Of a DNA stretch of 64,000 bases, positions 55,906-64,000 are shown piece by piece (position 1 is the stretch's first letter; every line of letters starts with the position of its first letter). A program made the translations under genes and the position numbers. The stretch is from positions 992,001-1,056,000 of the forward strand of contig JAKSGN010000036.1 of assembly GCA_024180945.1 (NCBI GenBank). The letters are read 5' to 3'. Source of the stretch: Macrophomina tecta (Eukaryota > Ascomycota > Dothideomycetes > Botryosphaeriales > Botryosphaeriaceae). The notes below the pieces were generated by a model. It ran no database searches and was not told the origin of the DNA. It saw nothing but the letters and a program-made list of their open reading frames with translations.

Positions 55906-58510
55906 ATGCCCTCGCATTCGCCATCGTCCTCTCGCAGCTCTCCGGCGACTCGCCCAGCCCACCAGCATGCGCCGACAACTCCCAGCCAGCTGCGCGAGTC
56001 CCACTACCCGTTAGGGTCCCCCGAAGCCTCGACACACACCGACTTTGGCATCTCCAGCGCCAAGAGTGGGGCTCAACATGTGCCTGCTTCGCCTGCCCAT
56101 GCCTCTTCCACATCCGCCGACGCCTCAACGCCGCTCGAGGAGTCCGAATCCCATCTGCGAACTCATCTACTGAGCCAAAGGGAAGGCGAGAGGAGTCCTG
56201 CTCAGCCGCGAGACATGTCGCCGTCTACGAGATCGCCGCCTATGAGATCGCCGCGTCCCGAGACGTCGAGGAGCTATGGCAGCTTCAACTCGGAAATTCT
56301 GCGAGACGGCTTCGGCGGCCGTTATCCTGGAGATGACGTAGCAAACACGCCCGACGCTGCGACGTCCTTGCTGGGAGAGTCGGTCACGGATGGCCTGCTG
56401 GGCGGGCAGGGCAAGAACACCACAACGTCGTGGCTGGCCGAGAGACATGGCATAAGAAACAGAAGAATGATGTATGCGGCGGGTCGCTATGATTGCCCGC
56501 AAGCCGACTGACACGCTACTGACAGGTATCTTGCCTACTACGTACCTATTTTCAATTGGCTCCCGCAGTATAAGCTGCGCTATCTGCGAGGCGATATCAT
56601 AGCCGCCATTACCATGGCCTCTTTCTACATCCCCATGTCGCTATCGTACGCATCCAACCTCGGCCACATCCCGCCCGTAAACGGCCTGTACAGCTTCTTC
56701 TTCAACCCGTTGATTTATGCCGTCCTCGGTACCGCGCCCATGATGATCGTCGGCCCCGAGGCCCCAGGCTCTCTCCTCACTGGCGAGGTTGTCCGAGAAA
56801 ATATTCGGAAGGGCAAAGTGGGTGACGACGAGGCGCAACTCAATGCAGAGATTGCTGGCATCACAACCTTTATCGCGGGCTTCGTAATCTTGCTTGGCGG
56901 TCTGTTTCGTCTAGGATTTTTGGACAACGTCCTCAGTAGACCTTTCCTGCGCGGGTTTATCAGCGCCATTGGCGTGGTCATTTTTATCGACCAGCTCATT
57001 CCCCAGCTAGGGATCGCTCGCCTTGCGGAAGGACCTCATGGTGTTCAGCACGGCAGTGCGGTTGATAAATTGATTTTTATCATCAAGAACATCAAACACG
57101 CTCATAAGCTGACGTGCGCCGTCTCGTTCAGCGCGTTTTTCAGCATCATGTTTTTCAGGTTGGTCGTACCCCCACCCCCAATATGAGTCCGGAAGCTCTC
57201 TAACAAGATGCAGGGAACTTAAGAAGCGCCTCCAACCACGTTACCCAGGTGTTGCATACGTGCCAGATAGATTTATTGTCGTGTTGCTGTCCGTCATCCT
57301 GACCTGGCAGTATCGCTGGGATCGTAATGGGCTGGCTATTCTGGGAGAAGTCAACACGGCAGGTGGACACCTGTTCAAAGTTCACTTCCCTTTCGACTTT
57401 TCACATCTCAAGTACGTCTCGGACGCTTTCGAGACTGCATTTACCATTGCACTGCTGGGCTTTTTTGAATCCTCGGTGGCAGCGAAAAGCTTGCCACCAT
57501 CCAAAGATGGCCTCCAGAAAATCAATACCAGTACGAACAGGGAGCTAGTCGCTTTGGGGGTGGCCAATGTCACTGGCGGTCTGTTCATGGCGCTGCCTGC
57601 TTTCGGTGGGTACGGCAGGAGTAAGGTAAACGCATCGACAGGCGGCCGGACCCCTATGAGCAGTATTTTTCTCAGCCTGATAACTTTGCTCTGCTTGCTT
57701 TTCCTACTTCCCTACTTTTACTACCTCCCGGTGAGTTTGAAACACTTTTATTTCTGCCACTCGTTTCGACTGACTTTTATATAGAAAGGTGTGCTTTCGG
57801 CCATGGTGGGTGTTGTGGCATTCTCCCTTGTCGAGGAAGCTCCACATGATATCCACTTTTTCCTTAAGATCCGTGGTTGGTCTGAGCTCAGCTTGATGCT
57901 CATTATCTTCCTTGTGACGATATTTTGGGACTTAAAAAAGGGAATTGCGGTGGGCATCGGCCTCTCCCTCCTGCGGGTTATTAAACATGCAACGCGCCCG
58001 CGCATCCAGATTCTCGGCCGTGTGCCGGGGACAAATGACCAGTTTGAGAACGCGGAAGTCGATCCCGGGAGGCTCGAGTTCGTCGAGGGATGTCTGATCG
58101 TCAAGATCCCGGAGCCCCTCACGTTCGCGAACACCGGGAGCCTGCGCAACCGCCTGAAGCGCCTCGAGGAGCACGGGACCAATGCGGCCCACCCGGCCCT
58201 CCCCCGTGTGCGCCGCGAAGAGCACAACAAGAATATCATATTCGACGTGCATGGCGTGACTTCGCTCGACGGGGCTGGCGCGCAGGTGCTTCTGGAGATT
58301 GTGCAGACGTACGTGGAGCGCGGCGTCCGGGTCTTTTTCTGCCGGGTCCCCCGCGAAGGGACTGAAGTCTGGAGGCTCTTTCAGCAGAGCGGGATCGTTG
58401 AGACCGCAGGTGGGCCAAGGCATTTCGTCAATAGCGTCGATCAGGCTCTGCGCATGACGGAGCTGGAGAGCCTTACCGAAGCGCTAGAGCGGGAAAGTAG
58501 TAGCTTGTGA
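55906..58510 (+). CDS. SulP/SLC26 anion transporter with STAS domain
   Basis: Four exons (55906-56471, 56526-57158, 57214-57730, 57785-58510) encode 813 residues. SulP proteins transport sulfate or other anions. Residues 1-175 are a cytosolic Ser/Pro/Thr-rich tail, probably phosphorylated. The membrane part starts YYVPIFNWLPQYKLRYLRGD and ITMASFYIPMSLSYASNLGHIPPVNGLYSFF, with the family GPEAPGSLLTGE block, then FLDNVLSRPFLRGFISAIGV. Later segments include TALP-like FMALPAFGGYGRSKVNASTG. The STAS domain (about 660-800) contains IIFDVHGVTSLDGAGAQVLLEI. The long N-terminus resembles the fungal vacuolar/endomembrane SulP branch more than plasma-membrane sulfate permeases, so location and substrate stay open. 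Introns are 54, 55 and 54 nt. Confidence 0.92.
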
Positions 58511-59948
58511 GAGGGCAGCGAGATGGGAGAGGGGAGGGTCTTTCACAGACGCCGAGGAGATAAGGTTCGGCCGGGCATAGAAACGTTTTTTGTATTCTGT
58601 TTTCTACTTTGTTTGCAGCGTCTATATTAGAAGCGTAGTAGCATCAGGATAGTATTTGGGGATGTGAACCACGCGGCGAGACTATCCGTTCCATTCATAC
58701 CTTCGGAGAATCACTGTCTTCGGTTTATGAAAAGTCATGAAAGGCCCGCATCAAAAGGCAGGCACGGAAAAGTATAGGCAAAGGATAACGCATAGGATCG
58801 GTGACAGAGGGTCGAGGGACAGGGATACGTATGGTATGACAGAATGAACTCTCATTACGTCGTTTGTAGAGCAGGCACAGGGCCAGACCATTAAACGTTC
58901 GAATGGCAGGTACCGATGGGACTCAGTTTAGAAGGGTTGGATCGGTGGGTTCTGGGGGCAAAGAAGGAGAACAGGTACCAGACATTCGGAAGGTTTCTAA
59001 CCATCGTGCCATCCATCGTCTGAGCATGCTGTCGAGGATTTTCGTATTGTCGCCCTCCCCAGCACGAACCTTGAGCGAAAGAGCCGGGGCCATCATGCGG
59101 CGAACGCCGTGAGTGCATGGCCCCGTGGGGAGAAAGAAAAAACCAAAGAGCGGGGGAAGAGGCTCACGGGCCAGCGAACGGCCTTTGACGGCTTTTCGGA
59201 GCATCGTCGTCTCGGCCAGCAGCGCTCGGGTGCTGCACTCGCCCCCCTTCTTCACCAGACGGCATGCTATCTGTTTCATGCGGACCCATTGAACGCGGCC
59301 TAGGGCCGCGATATCGCTGCAGCTCTAAGTGCACTTAACCGTGTGCAGTAAGCCACGCCGCCCCTCCGTCAGCGGCCGTCCAGTCAGACGGCCCGGCAGA
59401 AGAGCCATTGTGGGGAAAGAAGCTCGCAGGATTCCTTGGAGCTGAGGCTGGGCGTGGGCTTGGCCGACATCGATGGCTTGCGTCGGGCGCGGCACTCGCA
59501 GCAGCAGCTCAATCACCGACCGGGCGACTGTTTGACTGGCGGCACAGCACGCTGTCATGGCTGCTGTCCGTCCACCCGCGCCGCCTGCTTCGGGAAGGCG
59601 TACGAGTCGCGCATGCAGAGATATAATAATGAGGGGGAGGGCAGCCCACTTTCTTCCCTCCTCCAGTTCTTGGTCGTGGTGCTTGTCTTCACCCACATTT
59701 CCTCGGCGCCAACGCTTTGCTAGCCCACAGGGACGCTTGACACCTCTTGGCTACGCCGCTGGCGAACATCACGCAAAGCTTCGCCTTCGATAAAGGGACC
59801 CACCGGCCGTATTACGCAGCACTGCCTGTGAGCGGTGAGCTCGGGAGAGTTGACGGCCGTGGGATTCTTAATTGACAGTGAACGAGACAGCTACCACTGC
59901 AACACAAGGAGGCAATCAAGTCAATTTCAATTCACTACCCGGCGCACC
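58511..59948. other. Gene-free stretch SulP - Jen1-type gene
   Basis: About 1.4 kb with 3' flank, no recognisable gene, and the promoter of the Jen1-type transporter. Confidence 0.5.
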
Positions 59949-61742
59949 ATGTCGACCGAGAAATACGACGCCGAGCGTGCGGAAATTGTGACGGAGCGCT
60001 CGCCCTCGAACCCAGTGGTCGGTTCGGGCATTGCAGCCAACCCTGACGAGCACATGAGCATCGGCCGCTACGTCGCCACCCGCATTCCCACGCTCAAGCC
60101 GCCCATGGCGAAGGCACCCAACCCTTTCAAGTTACTGGGACTGCTCAACACGCAGCAGTGGCTCTTCTTTCTAGTTGCCTTCGTCGCCTGGTCATGGGAC
60201 GCCTTCGACTTCTTTACCGTCAGTTTGACGTGAGTGTACCCATTCCACACATTCCTCGCTAATTCGAGAATTACTTTCTGACATCTCACAGGGTCGAGGA
60301 GCTTGCCGAAGAATTCGGAAAGAGCAAGAAGGACATTACTTGGGGAATCACCCTGGTGCTGATGCTGCGGTCCATCGGCTCCATCATATTTGGCATTGCG
60401 GCCGATCGCTGGGGCCGCAAATGGCCCTTCGTCGTCAACAACGTGCTTTTCATCATCCTCGAGCTCGGTACCGGTTTCTGCAACACTTACGAGCAGTTCC
60501 TGGGCGTTAGAGCCCTCTTCGGCATCGCCATGGGCGGTCTGTACGGCAACGCGGCTGCGACAGCGCTGGAGGACTGCCCGGAGCAGGCTAGAGGAATTGT
60601 CTCGGGCATGCTGCAGCAAGGCTACGCCTTTGGGTACCTTCTGGCGACCGTTTTCGCCAGGGCACTGGTGAACACCACGAGCCACGGATGGAGACCTGTG
60701 AGTGCCTCCCGCGGCCGAAGTGTTTTCGAGCCACTGGGCGACTAATTGAATCACCACTTATTCTTCAGCTCTTCTGGTTTGGCGCCTGTCCACCTGTTCT
60801 GATCATTATCTTCCGTCTCTGCTTGCCCGAGACGCAGGCCTACCGGGAGCGTGAGAAGGTCCGCGAGGCCGGCCACAATGTCTCCAAGACCTTTATTGCC
60901 GAAGGGAAAGTCGCCCTCAAGAAGCACTGGCTCCTCCTCATCTACATGGTCCTGCTCATGGCCGGCTTCAACTTCATGGTCAGTACCTCTTTACCAACCC
61001 ACTCCCTGCAGGGCCACTCCCTGCAGGGCACAATTGGGGACCGCGAAACTAACCTCCTGCAAAACAGTCGCACGGTTCGCAAGACCTCTACCCGACCATG
61101 CTCGAAAACCAGTACAACTTCAGCGCCGACGCCGTCACCGTAACGCAGGTTGTGGCCAACCTGGGCGCCATGACGGGGGGTACCGTGATCGGGTACTGCT
61201 CGCAGATCTTCGGGCGGCGCTTCAGCATCATCTTCATCTGCGTCATCGGCGGCGCGTTGCTGTACCCCTATACATTCGTCACCGACACGCGCATCATCGC
61301 GCCTGCCTTCTTCGAGCAATTCTGCGTCCAGGGCGCCTGGGGCGTCATCCCCATCCACCTAATGGAGCTGTCGCCAGGCAGCTTTCGCACCTTCGTCGTC
61401 GGTACCTCGTACCAGCTGGGCAACCTCGTGTCGTCGGCGTCGAGCACCATCGAGGCGACCATCGGCGAGCGTTTCCCGCTGCCGCCCAAGGGAAAGACTG
61501 CGCGCTATGAGTACGGAAAGGTCATCTGCATTTTCATGGGCTGTGTCTATGCCTACGTCATCCTTCTTACCTTGATCGGCCCTGAGTATCGCGGCAGAGA
61601 TTTCGATGTCGCCCACGACAGTGACATGGAGGAGGCTGCGAACGTGGACCACGAGGGAATCGAGCGCATCGTGCACCCTGGCGCTACTCATACCGATAGT
61701 GACGAGGGAAAGCAGGGAGCGGCTACGAGGGAAGTTGTTTGA
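59949..61742 (+). CDS. Jen1-type carboxylic acid:H+ symporter
   Basis: Four exons (59949-60229, 60292-60697, 60769-60978, 61068-61742) encode 523 residues. Jen proteins are plasma-membrane MFS carriers for lactate, pyruvate or dicarboxylates, usually glucose-repressed. The Jen signature N-x-x-S-H-x-S-Q-D-x-x-x-T is complete at residues 297-309 (NFMSHGSQDLYPT), with its first half at the end of exon 3 and second half at the start of exon 4. The first membrane segment is QQWLFFLVAFVAWSWDAFDFFTVSLT, which carries the family Asp, and the MFS loop motif DRWGRKWPF follows. Cytosolic tails have no other domain. Whether mono- or dicarboxylates are carried cannot be read safely. It may cooperate with the malate/tartrate dehydrogenase at 29620 in organic-acid use; that is inference. 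Confidence 0.94.
61000..61029. repeat. Tandem 15-bp duplication in an intron
   Basis: CACTCCCTGCAGGGC occurs twice head to tail inside intron 3 of the Jen1-type gene. It does not touch the donor or acceptor. Confidence 0.85.
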
Positions 61743-61817
61743 TATGGCAGGAACGATCTTGATAGCGTGAAATGGAGCCATGTATGGAGGAGTGAGGAGA
61801 ATCAAATAGTGCTTCTC

Positions 61818-61835
61818 AAAAAAAAAAAAAAAAAA
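61818..61835. repeat. A18 homopolymer
   Basis: Eighteen A about 75 bp after the Jen1-type stop, near the expected polyadenylation zone. It is genomic, so it is not a poly(A) tail unless retroposed. Confidence 0.8.
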
Positions 61836-62046
61836 GGAAATGAAAGGAAAAGCCACGAGACGTGGTTTTTGGAGATCGCCTGTTAACTCACTTGCTCATG
61901 ATATTAGTGGTTGCGTGATGTTCTACCATACCGTCCATTCGGGCGTCCCCAATGGTTGCGCCCAATGACTTCGTCCCTCGCACTAGTTACAACAGGGTTC
62001 TTAAGTCAGCTAGTTCTCCTCCATCATTTTCATCAATCGAAGCTAG

Positions 62047-62454
62047 TCATATAACTCCCACCTCGCTCCACTCGTACTCAAATATCCCTCGGTGATGCGG
62101 GAGCTCTGGCATTTGTAGACCCCCTCCTCCTAAGCTTCGGTGGATGCCGTTTCGGACTTCCTCGTCCAGGAGACTCAGATTCGATTGCGTGCTCAAACTG
62201 TCCGCCGGACTTAGTAGCGGCATTTGATTTCGGGGAGGTGTTTCCCGCGTCTCTATCGGTGAAGTCGTGTCCACCGATGGTGTCGCGTGCTCCATTGGTA
62301 TCGTCCGTGGTATCTGGTCCGTAAGTCTTTGTCGGTGAGCGGTTGGACTTCCGAGCTTGGCTACGAGGCGATTGGAGGGGAGACGTCTCAGGCGGAGTTC
62401 TGGGGGGCGAGGGCGGCGAGTCTGGTCGGATGCGTGGTTTTTTGACGGCCCCAT
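62047..62454 (-). CDS. Doubtful small ORF, 135 codons
   Basis: A minus-strand ORF from ATG at 62454. The product is basic at the start, then Ser/Thr/Pro-rich, with an ordered-looking end LQMPELPHHRGIFEYEWSEVGV. Composition is less biased than in most chance ORFs here, and it is the only candidate between the Jen1-type and BTB genes. I recognise no domain. It could be the last exon of a larger protein or a chance frame. Confidence 0.35.
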   Translation of the reverse strand: MGPSKNHASDQTRRPRPPELRLRRLPSNRLVAKLGSPTAHRQRLTDQIPRTIPMEHATPSVDTTSPIETRETPPRNQMPLLSPADSLSTQSNLSLLDEEVRNGIHRSLGGGGLQMPELPHHRGIFEYEWSEVGVI

Positions 62455-62651
62455 CTGTGCCTGAACTAGTAGTTACTCATCTGTTACCCTCTGCCGCGCG
62501 CTTTCTCACCGAAAACAAGGGGCTCCCTCTGTAATCGGCTTCTGCACCGAAAGATTGCGCAGGAAAGAAGTCGAAACAGCAACATAAGGGTGATGTACGA
62601 TGCTAAATGCGACTATCTTCAGCACCATCGCCCTAGGCCTCCATGTGCGGT

Positions 62652-63680
62652 TCAACTGTCTACGCGCATCGCAAACCCGTCAAGGAACTTAACAAGCTTG
62701 TAATTACCTGCTTTGCCTTTTCCTTTGCCGTAGCAATTTGGACCATGTCCGTGATCGTGATACATACAGTCGTCGCCGTTCGTGGGGTCGTCAAACAAGA
62801 TGCCTCCAGACCCGGACTTGATGGCATTGACAAGATCAATGGCAAAGTCGGGATTTGCAGCAAAACATTCGCGGTAGCTCTCGGCATCCCGGTCTGCATC
62901 CGGATCCATGATCTGGCGTGCGGCAATGCGCGTCATGAGCACGCGAAAGGGCGAGCCCTCCGGGCTTTTCTGATAAATGTCATTGATTTCGTCTGCATCG
63001 GGCACCAACCGCGCTTGGCTCAGGCCTTTCCGATACTGGTCAATAGCCATATTTTTGAGCTGGGGCATGTCGAAGCGCTCGCACAACATGTACAGCTTGT
63101 GGCAGGCAACAGCGTAGTCGTACTTGCGCTCGGCGCTAGTCAAGTCGCCCACGTCATCGAGCTTTCCTTGGTAGAGCCATTTGACAAGCAGTTCGAAGCC
63201 CTTGGGATCGTCTTCGGGAAGCTCCAGCTTATTCCCTGCCTTGTTCTTCGTGGCATCATTGGTCTGGAGTTCGGACGCGAGGTACTCGGAATGGTATGAC
63301 AGCAGGTTGCGGTGGAGGGACCATTGCCGCTTGACATCGCCTACGCCGACGATGATATCGATGAGGGGGCCGGAAAGAAGCCTGGCGCGCATATTCTTAG
63401 CATGTGCTTGCACGCGCAGACGGTGCGAGTGTATGCGGTCGGGAAGGGCAGGCCGCGAATGCTTGTCCACCGATGTTGATTTCCCCCGAGCATGGCGGGG
63501 GGGATCAACAGGGGAGCTGAGTTCGGGCAGCGAATGGGCGAAAACATACTCTGCGTAGTCGTGAGCAGGCTCGTGGGCGATGTCGGCGGCAGAGGTCATG
63601 GTGCGGAGACGGCGGCGCGGTGGGCGCGGGTAGGCGAAATCGCGGGTGAATATGGCTTTCGGGTCGTCGGCCCAGTGCAT
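62652..63680 (-). CDS. BTB/POZ-domain protein
   Basis: Single exon, 342 residues (315 if translation begins at the Met at 63599, which has a better ACC-ATG-A context). The BTB/POZ fold begins near residue 105 with LIDIIVGVGDVKRQWSLHRNLLSYHSEYLASEL and continues ELPEDDPKGFELLVKWLYQGKL and YDYAVACHKLYMLCERFDMPQLKNMAIDQY. BTB domains mediate dimerisation and often Cullin-3 binding; no second domain such as Kelch or zinc finger is present. The C-terminal region has a His/Asp/Gly-rich patch near residue 310. A possible 48-nt intron (GTAATT...CGTAG, 62658-62705) would delete 16 residues in frame and leave the same last two residues and stop. Confidence 0.85.
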   Translation of the reverse strand: MHWADDPKAIFTRDFAYPRPPRRRLRTMTSAADIAHEPAHDYAEYVFAHSLPELSSPVDPPRHARGKSTSVDKHSRPALPDRIHSHRLRVQAHAKNMRARLLSGPLIDIIVGVGDVKRQWSLHRNLLSYHSEYLASELQTNDATKNKAGNKLELPEDDPKGFELLVKWLYQGKLDDVGDLTSAERKYDYAVACHKLYMLCERFDMPQLKNMAIDQYRKGLSQARLVPDADEINDIYQKSPEGSPFRVLMTRIAARQIMDPDADRDAESYRECFAANPDFAIDLVNAIKSGSGGILFDDPTNGDDCMYHDHGHGPNCYGKGKGKAGNYKLVKFLDGFAMRVDS

Positions 63681-64000
63681 GCGACCAGCTTTAGATAAGG
63701 AATGCGATGCGAAGCATGGGCTGCGATGGCAGGGCGGCGCGGACGCATGGCGTTGCAGAGCGTCGGAGGCGGGAGCTGGGAGGCTTTGCTGGTGGCGGCG
63801 AAGCGGTTGGTTGCGAGCTGGAGCAGGGATGCCAGATTTTGAGCAGTAACGGCTCGTTTCGGGGCCTGCTCTGGGCTAAGCGTCCGATCATTACGGCATC
63901 TAGACCTCATCGGGGAACTCGATGCAAACGCGTTGTCGCGTAAACGCGTCTTGCGTGGATTTCGGCCTTTCTCAACACCACCATCTCGCCGCGGAGACCA
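63681..64000. other. Window end, no gene seen
   Basis: 5' flank of the BTB gene. Short ORFs on both strands overlap and match nothing. Confidence 0.5.

Overview
The window is nuclear DNA of a filamentous ascomycete (Pezizomycotina). Genes are on both strands, carry short GT-AG introns (mostly 47-145 nt) and have pyrimidine-rich leaders. Medusa, a HET-C2-type glycolipid transfer protein, MCH1 and Rrn7 homologues all fit this group. A dothideomycete is my best guess, from protein character only. I rebuilt each gene by joining exons where a donor/acceptor pair kept the frame and restored a family-like protein. All models were checked for a total length divisible by three, but none against transcripts.

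Layout. 1-2050: no gene. 2051-3967: an N-myristoylation-type protein of unknown function. 3968-13561: almost 10 kb without a recognisable gene. 13562-16312: the developmental regulator Medusa, with a leader uORF and two candidate starts. 16313-21087: another gene-poor stretch. 21088-25045: a divergent pair, TMS1/SERINC and an MCH1-type transporter. 27404-28071: mitochondrial IMP2. 28900-29480: a dead Tc1/mariner relic. 29620-32147: a divergent pair, tartrate/D-malate dehydrogenase and GLTP/HET-C2. 32594-33859: Eaf7 of NuA4. 35724-37277: a small secreted protein and an NAD(P)-binding protein.

38406-48802 is dense housekeeping: Vps52 and eIF5A (divergent), Rrn7, ubiquitin-L40, a short-chain dehydrogenase and a transaldolase-family enzyme (divergent). 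50762-54906: a Tos4/Plm2-type FHA protein diverging from a Cic1/Utp30 L1-domain ribosome biogenesis factor. 55906-61742: a SulP/STAS transporter and a Jen1-type carboxylate transporter. 62047-63680: a doubtful small ORF and a BTB/POZ protein.

The genes share no single pathway. Several touch ribosome production or translation (Rrn7, L40, Cic1/Utp30, eIF5A) and two move or oxidise organic acids (Jen1-type carrier, tartrate/malate dehydrogenase). I found no biosynthetic cluster, no tRNA or rRNA and no intact transposon. The most interesting signals are gene-structure oddities: a start codon split by an intron and followed by a 7-nt exon in ubiquitin-L40, a uORF that overlaps the upstream Medusa start, frame-neutral introns that could be retained, and gene deserts on both sides of Medusa.
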